Assembly (NCBI GenBank): GCA_032622095.1
Contig: CP136065.1
Coordinates: 111,889,195 to 111,953,194 of the forward strand
Length of the DNA: 64,000 nt
Origin: Siphonodentalium dalli
Taxonomy: Eukaryota; Mollusca; Scaphopoda; Gadilida; Siphonodentaliidae
Direction of reading: 5' to 3'
In this document: positions 32,392-42,191 of the stretch, piece after piece
Numbering within the stretch: the first letter of the stretch is position 1
Layout: each line of letters opens with the position of its first letter
The notes under the pieces: model-generated
Database searches by the model: none
What the model was told of the DNA's origin: nothing
Seen by the model: the letters and a program-made list of their open reading frames with translations, nothing else
Made by a program: the position numbers and the translations under genes

Positions 32392-32988
32392 ATGTCTAAC
32401 ACAGTGCGCGTTGCTTTGTTTGGCAGTAGTCACCTTTCTCGTCTTCACAAGTGGCTGAATGGGCGCCGTTCTTGGTTTTATCTCCCGGACAAAGAGGTTC
32501 GCTTCTTTGCCCGTGGTGGCTTGAATTTAGCAAATTGTTCTGGGCTGTTCTGGGACTGTATAGATTGGCACCCCCATGCTGTTTTTATACAGTTTGGGGG
32601 GAATGACATCGATTCTGTCGTGATCGAGGGTTGGCTAGCTCGCACTTTGTGCGAATTCATCGAGGAATTCCACAACCGTGGTATTGCAGTGTTCTTTGGT
32701 GAGATTTTGCCTCGTTCACGATTTAGATTTGATCCTGATCTTACGGTTGAACGGTACAATGAGGTGTGAAAGTTTTGCAATGATGAAATCAAGGCTAAAC
32801 TTTGGCAACTTGACCGATTTGTTATTTTCAAAGACATCAAGTTTCCGGGACAATATGACGAGGATCACGTACATATAGCCACTTACCCGACGGGGAATTG
32901 TGAACGACCGCCTATAAGAACGTATTTTAAGGTGATTGAGTTGAAGCTTAGGCATCTTCGAGATTACACCTGTGCTACGTTTGGTTAG
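32392..32988 (+). pseudogene. SGNH-hydrolase-like ORF, copy C, one internal stop
   Basis: From ATG 32392 to TAG 32986-32988 the frame is 198 codons long with one TGA at 32767-32769, otherwise continuous. Blocks: I FGSSHLSR, II ARGGLNLAN, III FGGNDIDS, and V DEDHVHIA, which supplies the DxxH pair of SGNH hydrolases. This is the best-preserved copy and shows that all four catalytic-type residues (Ser, Gly, Asn, His) existed in the family. An open frame continues upstream of the ATG to 32302, but the ATG is chosen because copy A starts at the same residue. Substrate unknown. In retroelements the esterase has been suggested to act on membranes or lipids. Confidence 0.75.
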
Positions 32989-33052
32989 CATGTTTGTGTT
33001 AAACATGGATAGTTCTATGGCCCTTTTCAGGGCCTAACAAAATAATTAATGA

Positions 33053-33362
33053 TAGCTTTGTAAAATGCTTGTGTTCGTGCCATGGACTATGGCATGTCGG
33101 GCTGTGTGTCGACTATGTTTCCTAATTTCAGGGTTCCGTGGGGCACGGGCGTAATTGAAATCACGCTCTGTGTATGTGTTGTTTCCCCATTTTTAGTGGG
33201 TTTTAGTGTTTATTGGCTTGTAGTTGTGTAGTTGTCTTAACCTCGATCTCTGTATTTCCCCGAGGGCACAGGCGTAGGTGAAATCATGTAGTCACATTTG
33301 TATTCATTTATTTAGGTCAGTTATTTTAGTGGGGTGATCCTTGTTATCTCATAAAATGGAGT
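33053..33362. repeat. Direct repeats R3 (diverged plus typical half)
   Basis: A diverged copy (TTTGTAAAATGCTTGTG... GGGCACGGGCGTAATTGAAA) at 33053-33190 is followed from about 33203 by a typical one (GTGTTTATTGGCTTGTAGTT to GTTATCTCATAAAATGGAGT). Confidence 0.75.
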
Positions 33363-33429
33363 GTATTTTGTTTTTAACTATCATAATTTATGAGTCATGT
33401 CTACAGGGATGAGGGTAGGGGTGACGACA

Positions 33430-33622
33430 TCTTTTGTAAAATGCTAATATTTAGGGTGGGGCCTTCATGTCGGGGCCATGTGTTTATTGGCTTGTAGTTT
33501 TCTTAACCTCTATCTCTGTATTTCCCTAGGGCACAGGCATAGGTGAAATCATGTAGTCACATTTGTATTCATTTATTTAGGTCAGTTATTTTAGTGGTGT
33601 GATCCTTGTTATCTCATAAAAT
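33430..33622. repeat. Direct repeat R4
   Basis: Same ordered blocks as R1 and R2. Between R3 and R4 a remnant ATGTCTACAGGGATGAG (about 33396) matches the start of SGNH copy B, so an ORF was deleted between the two repeats. R4 leads into the leader of the second LINE. Confidence 0.85.
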
Positions 33623-33891
33623 GGAGTGTATTTTGTTTTTCACTATCATCATTCATTCGTCATATTCATTCACTGCTTGCTCGCCAGAAGAGGTAGTCTC
33701 ATTGTTTCCAGCTCACGACAACCTGACGACATTCAACACCTCGACCGAAATTAAGCTAAGTACAACTTTTAATTCCGAGCAATTAACAGCTATTAAGGCT
33801 TTCACACTCAGTTGGTCCGCCATGCCACACTAATTATAATTACTGTGCATACTTTGTTCAGGCTACCTAGACGGCTTACCCAGTCATTAAA
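33623..33891. other. Leader before the second LINE ORF1
   Basis: Sequence between direct repeat R4 and the ORF1 start at 33892. A 75-codon open frame (33606-33833) has no recognisable domain. It may be 5' untranslated LINE sequence. Confidence 0.4.
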
Positions 33892-35580
33892 ATGGACGCT
33901 GATGAAACCGACAGGCAAGTGCAAGCACAAATGCAAGCACAAATGAAGGCACAAATGGAAGCACAAGTTATAGAACAAAAAGCATCTTTTGATAAAATCA
34001 TTGATACCCTTAAAGCAGAAGCTAAAAAAGCAACAAAAGAGCGCGAAGCCGACAAAAGAGAAGCCGCTAAGGCCGCAGCCACGGCTACAGCCAAGGCTCA
34101 ATCAGACTCCGAATACCTCAAAAGTATGATAAAAAAAGCAGATGCCAGATCCGAAAAAGCTGAAAACTAGACGAGACCATTAAAGATCTTAAAAGAAATA
34201 GCCTCACTTAAAACAAACCGCGAATCCGACAAACCTGAGACCAAATCTAAACCAAACCCGACAATCATCATCCCCGCAAATGAAACGGCTTCACCGAACA
34301 AACCCGAAATCAATTTCAAAATACCAGTTGCTATTAACCAATCAAACCTTCCAAATCTTAAAATCCCATCGAAATTCACCGTTCAGACACACAGGAAATT
34401 TCTGACATGTCATCAGTGATCCAGTCTTTTTCAGTCATAGAAAACTTTGTGACACCAGTTAAGGATCAAAGCATGGATTCAATTAACGGGAGCTTCCAAA
34501 TGGTCCACAATAGAAAACGTTGGCGCAACAACAACTCCCCTGATTCCATTACTTCAAAGGCCGCTGACTGCCAGAAGGAAACTGGACGACAGCAAATCCA
34601 CACGAACACGCAATATGGGAAAAAACGAGCAACAAAACGACTCGGACTAAAACAAAATCCGACGCTAACAAAAACAAGGACAAACGACCGGCAACTCTCT
34701 TCATGGAGAATCCAACACCACAAATGTTAAATAATCCATACGCACTCCAAGAAATGCTGGGTAATAAATATACCCAATAAAAACCGGCACCACAAAACGC
34801 AGTAACATTCTAATCTACCCATCAAACGAGGAAACAAGAATATTCCTCCTAAACAAAGCTCACACCGAAATCAAAGCCATCAAAGATGCAAATGTTAAAT
34901 TTCGCCCAACACGCGGCCAAACACAACATTCTAATGAAAATCTTTTCGTCGTCATCTGTGGTATAAACGCAGACATCACCGCCAAAAGAATGTTATCAGC
35001 TAAACACGATAACAAGCCAACTTATAAAATTAAAATTCAGTGCCCAGACAAGGACTCTAAAATTAAACTTCTCAAAGGAGTGACCCTTGGTAGCAACAAA
35101 ACCAAATCAATGGTCATTGACTATAAACCACAACCGCACATAATGCAGTGTTTTAAATGCCAGTCATTTAACCATACTTCAAAATACTGTGTAAAAGAAG
35201 AGGAAGTATGCAAACGCGGGTGAGCCAGACTGCCAAATCAATGAACAGCAATTAATGTTCAAATTGCAATGGAAACCACGCCACCACATTCAAAAGCTGC
35301 CCCAAATACCTTCTCGCGATCAAAGGTGCCGAAAGCAGGAAATTATCGTATGAGACTATTGCAAAAAAAAACGGCCGAAACTACCGACGCGCTCCGACTT
35401 GCCAATACACTTGTCACATGTCTGTTCGAATCCCACAAAATACGGCACAAAAACATGGAAAGCGCACAAAGCGATATTACACAACTGGTCAGTAAAACTG
35501 TCAACAAATACTATAAAACCGAAGTAACAATGGGCCTTATAATGTTCCATGACACGAACTTCAAAAAGGACACCATATAA
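33892..35580 (+). pseudogene. Second LINE ORF1, 3'-truncated element
   Basis: ATG 33892 starts MDADETDRQVQAQ followed by a regular MQAQ/MKAQ/MEAQ repeat and a long Lys/Glu/Ala coiled coil to 34167. Further segments in other frames: a Pro/Lys/Asn linker (34170-34400), FVTPVKDQSMDSINGSFQMV (34449-34508; similar to ITPIKDPDMQSDDEGFEIV of the first LINE), ENPTPQMLNNPYALQEML (34704-34757), NENLFVVICGI (34939-34971), then 34990-35223 with CFKCQSFNHTSKYC and 35250-35580 with CSNCNGNHATTF and the C-terminal helix. A deletion removes the RRM-like middle near 34980. No ORF2 follows, so the element was truncated at its 3' side or this is an ORF1-only derivative. At least five frame changes are present. 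Confidence 0.85.
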
Positions 35581-35603
35581 ATAAGCAATAAATACCAATC
35601 CTC

Positions 35604-35709
35604 ATTTTAATATTCATTATGACCTGACCTCGTTTCTAACACTGAGCGGTGATTGGCTGTTTCTACTATGTCAATCATGGAAAGGTCAGGTCAAAATGAA
35701 TATTAAAAT
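35604..35709. mobile_element. Small hairpin MITE
   Basis: ATTTTAATATTCATTATGAC at 35604 faces GTCAAAATGAATATTAAAAT at the right end; 27-base arms (with CTGACC/GGTCAG) with one mismatch, about 50-base loop. No coding content. Confidence 0.75.
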
Positions 35710-36368
35710 TAGGAACTGTGTGACTTAACAAAAAAAAATTTAAAGTTGGAATTATCGACAGATTTCTCCTCTATAGAAATTGTTTACTGACGATCTGTTG
35801 ATTTGTATGAGTAAGTAAATTATTAGCCGACAAGAAATCCCTGAGCGCTAAACATTTAGTTGATCGTTTGGCTGATTTTTAATTATAGTAAGCCGCGCTG
35901 GGGTGATGTTAGAGGAAGATATCGTCCATTGTATTTTGAGCCGGATCAATCCGAAAATTTACGGTCTTCGGAGACAATATTCGGTGGTTAAAAATTTATC
36001 AAATGCTATGCATATGAATGGTTTTGATGGGAGTTTATGGTATTGATTGAAAGATGAATTCTTCGCCGATACATCCGTGGTTATATCTGTGGCATTACTG
36101 GTGTGAATGGGCTAAATTTGATCGATCGCTGAGCGATGTTAAAAAGGTGAATTTCTACAGTTACCCTTGTCCTATTGTCCTATTATATTACCATTAATGT
36201 GAAGCAGGCGCGTATATAGAAGCGGCGTATATGGGCAGCGCAAAAGGGGGGCGGACAGTGGAGCGCGTTACACGCCCCGGTGGATGAAACCCACTGATCT
36301 GGTCACTGAATCAGAAAATGAGAAAATGATGGGTGCTCCTCAAGAACCTGACTGACAAGGATCGTCGA
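35710..36368. other. No gene recognised
   Basis: AT-rich sequence without a protein-like frame or a repeat that I can identify. Confidence 0.45.
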
Positions 36369-36592
36369 CAAGCCTTGAAATAGCGTGCCTGTCATTTGCA
36401 GAATGAGGTCCCAAAGCGGGATAGCATCCCTAAATTAATCCTCTGGGGACGTAATTCTGCCGAGGTGTAAGCAGAATGAGGTCCCCAGAGGGTGAATTTG
36501 GTGATGCTAGCCCACTATGCGGGATAGCAACACTAAATTCACCCTCTGGGGACCTCATTCTGCAAATGACAGGCATGCTATTTCAAGGCTTG
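36369..36592. mobile_element. Foldback MITE, 224 bp
   Basis: Left arm CAAGCCTTGAAATAGC...CTGTCATTTGCAGAATGAGG and the right arm are reverse complements over about 45 bases. A second inverted pair inside (GAGGTCCCCAGAGGGTGAAT and ATTCACCCTCTGGGGACCTC) makes nested hairpins. The 153-codon open frame across its right half (36476-36937) is a by-product. Related, decayed copies lie at 38346-38470 and 38660-38790. Confidence 0.85.
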
Positions 36593-36599
36593 AACAAGG

Positions 36600-38145
36600 A
36601 CCCGTTCAAAATGGTTATGCAGTTGGGAGGATTGCTCGGGCTAATCAGCAAGGAGCAGCGTGACAAGCTGCACCAGGACTGGTCATCCAGGTGCCGATGT
36701 CTAGCATGGAATCGGGGCCCGGACATATCAGCATCTCCATTCTTGGGGAAAACAATTTTACTGGTATTTATGTCATGTATAAATATTCGATGGTATAATT
36801 TCCACTGTCCTCAATTTGAGCCTCAAGCCATGTCAACAAAGCCAACATGTCACCTTCCTGTGCCAAAAACTTTTCCATTGAAAGCCAAGCCAGGATTAAT
36901 GTCGCATTTTGTGCCAGTTAAGCATCTGGCAGTATAGGCCCTATTTTTTCTTTCTTTTCGAACCTCAACCTACATTTATGTCAACAATGCTACGTGGCAA
37001 TTTCCGTGTGTGTGTACAATTTGAAACTTTTAGTACAAGTGTATAATTCACGCCAGTTTAATTATTAAACTATTAAATAATCAATGAAATAAGCATCAAT
37101 TTGTTTTTCAAATATCCCATATCGCTTCGCTACGATTTAACAGAAAATGCATTTGGGGGGAAAACCGGAGCGAAAGAAATTGCTTGGACTGAATGTTGTC
37201 AGTTTTCCATACTTTTCAGAGATCATTGTACATTTTAAATAGGTGCCAGGATAATTGATTATGATAATTGATAATCGGTCGTCAAATAGACTATAATCTA
37301 ACCGAATAACATCAGTGGAAGTATTCCGTAATATGGCCTATTGGCGGGGTGCTGGTTAACAGCACTGCCGCTGGTTTGAGGCATTGGCCAATGTAATTTT
37401 TATGTTAATAAAGAGCATCCTAAACCACTCTTGATGACCAATGAACACAATGTATTGAATACCAGCACAGTTCTTTGCGATGGTATGGTTATAATATTTG
37501 CGAGTTCAATAGAACAAACGTAGCGATTAATTTCAGTGTTATTAATAGCCAAACATACGAACAACATAAAAGTAGGAATGCACAACAGATGGCCGGGGTT
37601 CCTAAAAAAAAGGAAACTAAGTTTCATCAAACTTCCAGAATGTGGATAACAATCAAAAAGGTGTGCCCCCATCTGCAAATTGCAGGACTGATAACAAGTA
37701 TTTGATAATATCGAGTTTCATTCACCGCTTTATATGCAACAGCCTGTACTAGTAACATCTAAGTATACTTTAATATGCAAACAAGGTATAGTAGCAAATG
37801 ACATCGTGGAGAACATTGCCGATTAAAATGCTGTAGGTTCAATTGGTTTCCAGAGAATTTCAATCAACTCCCCATTGGTCCAGTCAGATTCAAGGGTGAG
37901 TGCATTCAGTTCATTGAACACTGTGGCATATTTCAAAGACAGTGCCACCTTTCAAGTATAAATGTACAATAATGTCGCCACAAGTTCAAAGCTGCAGTGC
38001 CACCAATTTGTAGAATGACCCGATGAGTAACCATGTCGCATCATCAAATGAACTGCTGACTGTTTGCACCATAAGTTATAAGTATTCATGTTGTCGGAAT
38101 CTTTGATATGCAATCAAAGGTGTTAACCCTTCGGTTGTAGATTAA
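36600..38145. other. No gene recognised
   Basis: Short open frames only, none protein-like; no tandem repeat seen. Confidence 0.45.
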
Positions 38146-38154
38146 ACTCATCAA

Positions 38155-38196
38155 CGGTTCATCGATTATACGATTAATCGTGGCACCCCTAAATTT
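38155..38196. repeat. hAT-like terminal sequence (solo end)
   Basis: On the minus strand this reads TAGGGGTGCCACGATTAATC, a start typical of hAT-type elements (TAG-x-G-x-TGCCACGATTA). The opposite end is not identified. A similar start, TAGAGCTGCCACGATTATTG, is on the plus strand at 43935. Confidence 0.4.
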
Positions 38197-38345
38197 TAAC
38201 AGTAGAAATTAGTATCAAGACTTATTTGATAAATGTTCCCAATATAGATGTTCCCCAATATAGATGTCAAATGAGAAAACAGGAATGACATTTTGGGAGT
38301 ATGTATGATAAACAGTAAAATAGTTGCTAATGGTAATTTTTATTG

Positions 38346-38470
38346 ATCATGTCTTGGCAATAGTGTGCCCATTATTTGTTGAATGAGGGTGAATTTAGTT
38401 ATGCTACCCCACACAGCAGGTTAGCATCACTAAATTCACCTTCAGGGAACCTTATTCTGCATAGGCCTCA
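38346..38470. repeat. Decayed relative of the 36369 MITE
   Basis: Contains GGTGAATTTAGTTATGCTA, AGCATCACTAAATTCACC and ACCTTATTCTGCA in the same order as the 36369-36592 element, with one arm partly lost. Confidence 0.65.
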
Positions 38471-38659
38471 TACTTCCAAGTAAGTATCTATTATAGTCTC
38501 AAATTTACTTTGCTTTTAGTAAATTTTTCCCTTCTATTCGGTTCAGATTTTATATCCACTAATTTGCAGAAGATAAAATGCATAATAGAGGTGACTAATG
38601 AGTGAACATCACAAACTCCAACTGCAGAACTCCAATCTGATCCTAGATCTCCCATAGCA

Positions 38660-38790
38660 GTTGAGACCTCATAAGAATGAAGTTGCCAAAGGGTGATGCT
38701 AGCCCACTGTGCGGGATATCACTAAATTTACCTCTGGGGACATTATGCAAATAAAAGACATTATTACCAGGCTTGGATATCACTATCAAT
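38660..38790. repeat. Second decayed relative of the 36369 MITE
   Basis: Contains GGGTGATGCTAGCCCACT, TGCGGGATATCACTAAATTTACC, CTGGGGACATTATGCAAAT and AGGCTTG in family order. The left arm is missing. Confidence 0.65.
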
Positions 38791-40525
38791 GATCATCATG
38801 TGTTCATTACTTTGCAGAGATAAAATTTATGTCAGATCTTAAAGACTAACACTGCAAGTACACAAATGACCTTGAGATTAAAATACTATTCAAACTTTCA
38901 TATCCCCCCCACAATATGCCCTAAATAATGCACATTACCGTATGTCAACATTCTAAATAATTCAGAAAAACTATCAGGCAAGTGCACTTTCAACCCAAAA
39001 GGACAGTTGAATACTAGTAATTGGTAACTTTCTGAGCTTCTGAACCATGAAATTGTCAACTTTAATCGAAAATTAAAACATTAATAACAGTTCTTGGACA
39101 AAACGACGTGGCAAAAACTCTATTTAGCTTTGCCAAGCCGAGTTGATAAATGATTACACAAACTTTTCACTTTAAAACTAATAAAGCTATGAAAAATAAT
39201 GCTCATTAAAATTCTACAATCCTGTCATTATCTTTTGTAGATATTGGGCCCAAATCAGCAGTCATGTATAGTCTGATGCTGATTGGCATGAGTCGGCATG
39301 AGCCCAAGTAAAATCTGGTCTCATGCTTATTTCTCTCTCCCCTATCTTGGTTAGCGGCTGAAAATTGTTCTTGAATTGCATGCGAGTCCGTCATTGGCAG
39401 GTGAGATTAATGTTTTACCAGTCAGGTTGATAATATTCAACTTTTTTGCAACAGTGAAAGAAATTGTGTTTGTTCATTAATTCCTAGAACATTCCAAATG
39501 ATAATAAATTTGCTGCTTATTTCCATCTTTGAAAGCAGATAACATTCAAAATGCTCAATAATAGTCTACATTTAAATATTCTCGAAAATAGAAGTTAAAT
39601 TATAATTCAATAATTCACATCAACACTAATTCTGCCAGGAGTGTATGACCTGGACATATTTAAGCCCACCTCAATATATTTATGAGTTTGGTATAAAGCA
39701 ATTTTTAAATTTAACGCCATTTGCTTAATACTGATTTGTTGGGCGATGATGGGAAGGATATGTCACACTTGCCAAATTAGACGAAATGGTGATTTGCACA
39801 TCATTTAGAAAACAAAACATCCATGACAATAGCTCCATTCACTAGCTCAGTTATGGGCCAATACAGACGTTTAGCAACATTACAATTAGGTATACAGTTT
39901 GCACTATACTAAGAGTCCTATGCACCAGAATAGTTAGATATTAGTCTTTAAACATGGTCTATTCATTATGATGGCAAACTACAAGATATATTCTAGATTT
40001 CGTAAAATAATGAGACATAATGTATGCAATTTTGCTAATTTTTCATATGGATGGCTGCAGAAACGGCAGATTGAATGGTTACATTAATAGAAAACAGCTA
40101 ATAATTGAATAAAAAAGGTGACTACATTCAATCTTTAAGCATTCAATGGGGAACTCTTATTTGTACTTGTGAATTGTGAGTTTGCTAAGCCTCTCTATGG
40201 AACAGATTGATTGCAGCAAGAGATTAGCTCTAACTTCACAAGTTAAGCTAATAATAATAATAATAAACCATACCAAATTTCCGAGATTCTTTCGTTCTTT
40301 CCTGTCGCTATCATTTAATACCAAGGTAAGTCTGGCATCTGCACAAAGTCATGTATAATCTGACAGTGTACATTAATTTAGTCTGCTCGTGATCTTCATT
40401 GGCGACTGAAATTCTGTCAATATTAACAGGGCTTGAAATGTTGTGTCCACCAGTCACTAGTTCTTAGTTTGTAAAAACGCAATATTTGATTTCATAATAT
40501 GTAGCACGTCAGTAAATTTTGCAAC
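38791..40525. other. No gene recognised
   Basis: AT-rich sequence. A short AAT microsatellite lies at 40247-40265. Two blocks containing GTCATGTATA(G/A)TCTGA (39263 and 40350) hint at an old repeat. No protein-like frame. Confidence 0.45.
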
Positions 40526-40589
40526 CCGATTTCCATGTTGTTCTAAGTGTATGCTTTATGTATACATCTAGAACAATATGGAAATCTGG
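40526..40589 (+). ncRNA. Pre-miRNA-like hairpin, unproven
   Basis: GATTTCCATGTTGTTCTA (40528-40545) pairs with TAGAACAATATGGAAATC (40569-40586), with one G-T or mismatch position per strand, and the stem extends inward through GTGTAT/ATACAT with a bulge to a loop of about 9 bases. The total length of about 64 and stem of about 25 pairs fit a microRNA precursor. A small MITE hairpin is an equally good explanation because no conserved miRNA seed is recognised. Confidence 0.3.
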
Positions 40590-40773
40590 TCACTGGTTGT
40601 TAAAGTTTCTTATAAAGAGACACACTAACATTAAAAGTCAACATGAATATCCATTTGAATTCTCAAGCTATGTAATGTTCAGATAACGGGCTAACCAACA
40701 GCAGGACAAGGCAGGACATTTCTAAACTAATCAAGCCCTATATACATAAAACATACTCACCATGTACATGAGT

Positions 40774-42183
40774 ATGGCAAGCCAAACCGCTATTTAATAT
40801 TAATTTTACTTAAGTAAAATAAAATGACACTTTATTTCACTTAAGTGAAATAAAATGACATTTTATTTTACTTAAGTGAAATAAAGCGCCATCTACATGG
40901 TTTTATTTTACTTAAGTAAAATAAAATGACACTTTATTTTACTTAAGTAAAATAAAATGACATTTTATTTTACTTAAGTAAAATTAAAACGCACACTAAT
41001 TTTACTTAAGTGAAATAAAATTACCATTATGTTACGCCCTTTTTTATTTTACTTAAGTAAAAAAGAATTTTACTTAAGTGAAATAAAACAGTTTTTATTT
41101 AACTTAAGTAATATTCTTTTTTACTTAAGTAAAATAAATGAACATTTGGGTTTATTTCACTTAAGTGAAATAAACGCCATCTACCGGTCATCGATAGATG
41201 TCATTTATTTTACTTAAGTAAAATAAAATGCAACCAGGTGTTAAGAGTTATTAATGATTTCCCCCCCCCAATCAGTTTAGAGACCAACGCCAAATCCCAC
41301 CAAACCACATGTGACCTTGTTATAAGGACAGCGAGTGTTTTATGATATTATAGATGACAGAATGAGATTAGCACCAACCTCATGCAATAAAATTGAGAAC
41401 ATTCCACACCCCCTGCTAAAATGTGTGATGCATTTGTGTGTGATGCTTATTGTGCTGAGAACGAGATATAATCACTTATCATACTCTTTTAAATATCAGA
41501 TTTATGGAGGCATGGACTTAGTACGAGTGTTAATTGCTTCAAATGTGCTTGCTGCAGCGAGCGAGACCATTGGTGAATTGATATAGCAACATAATGCAAA
41601 CATTATGCCGACATTCCAAGTTCGGAGTTGCGGTACAATAGTTAATGACCACCAGCTGTGGCCGGCTGCAGCTTTTTGTCAAACTCCATAGTTTGGCTTT
41701 CTGTAGCTTTCCACTGCGCATGCCTAGCCGGCTACAACTGTAGTAATACACAACTTTCTCACGAACATGAACAGCACTCCAGGCGCACGTGCCAAGGGAG
41801 CAATTATTAGTTTGCAAGATGACTCCCATAGTGGGCGCTTTATTTCACTTTATTTCACTTAAGTGAAATAAACGCCATCTACCGGTCATCGATAGATGTC
41901 ATTTATTTTACTTAAGTAAAATTAACGCATTATTTTACTTAAGTAGAATTCTTTTTTACTTAAGTAAAATAAAGGTCATTTTTTATTTTACTTAAGTAAA
42001 AAAGAATTCTACTTAAGTTAAAACATGGTTAATTTTACTTCTTTTTTTCTTAAGTAAAATAAGAAATGACCGTTATTTCACTCAAGTGAAATAAAATGAC
42101 ATTTTATTTCACTTAAGTAAAATAAAGTGTAATTTTATTTTACTTAAGTAAAATTAATATTAAATAGCGGTTTGGCTTGCCAT
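40774..42183. mobile_element. Palindrome-array transposon with 8-bp target duplication
   Basis: Ends are perfect inverted repeats of over 40 bases (ATGGCAAGCCAAACCGCTAT...). The 8 bases ACATGAGT stand directly outside both ends (40766-40773, 42184-42191), an exact target-site duplication. Each end region is an array of palindromes of the type TTTTACTTAAGTAAAA or TTTCACTTAAGTGAAA: 13 on the left (40800-41225), about 10 on the right (41850-42160), spaced about 30 bases. ATCTACCGGTCATCGATAGA occurs near the inner edge of both arrays. The 615-base centre (41226-41845) has a 83-codon plus frame (41335-41586) and a minus frame, neither recognised. The 8-bp duplication suggests a hAT-type or similar integrase used in trans. 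It carries no recognisable transposase. Confidence 0.9.
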
Positions 42184-42191
42184 ACATGAGT

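Noticed and set aside
36476-36937. 153-codon plus-strand ORF
   Set aside because: It begins inside a foldback MITE and leaves it without any domain; composition is not protein-like.
40800-42160. CRISPR-like array of short palindromes with spacers
   Set aside because: The intervals are themselves repeated (AAAATGACATTTTAT-type), the arrays are inverted copies of one another and the whole has transposon ends with a target duplication.
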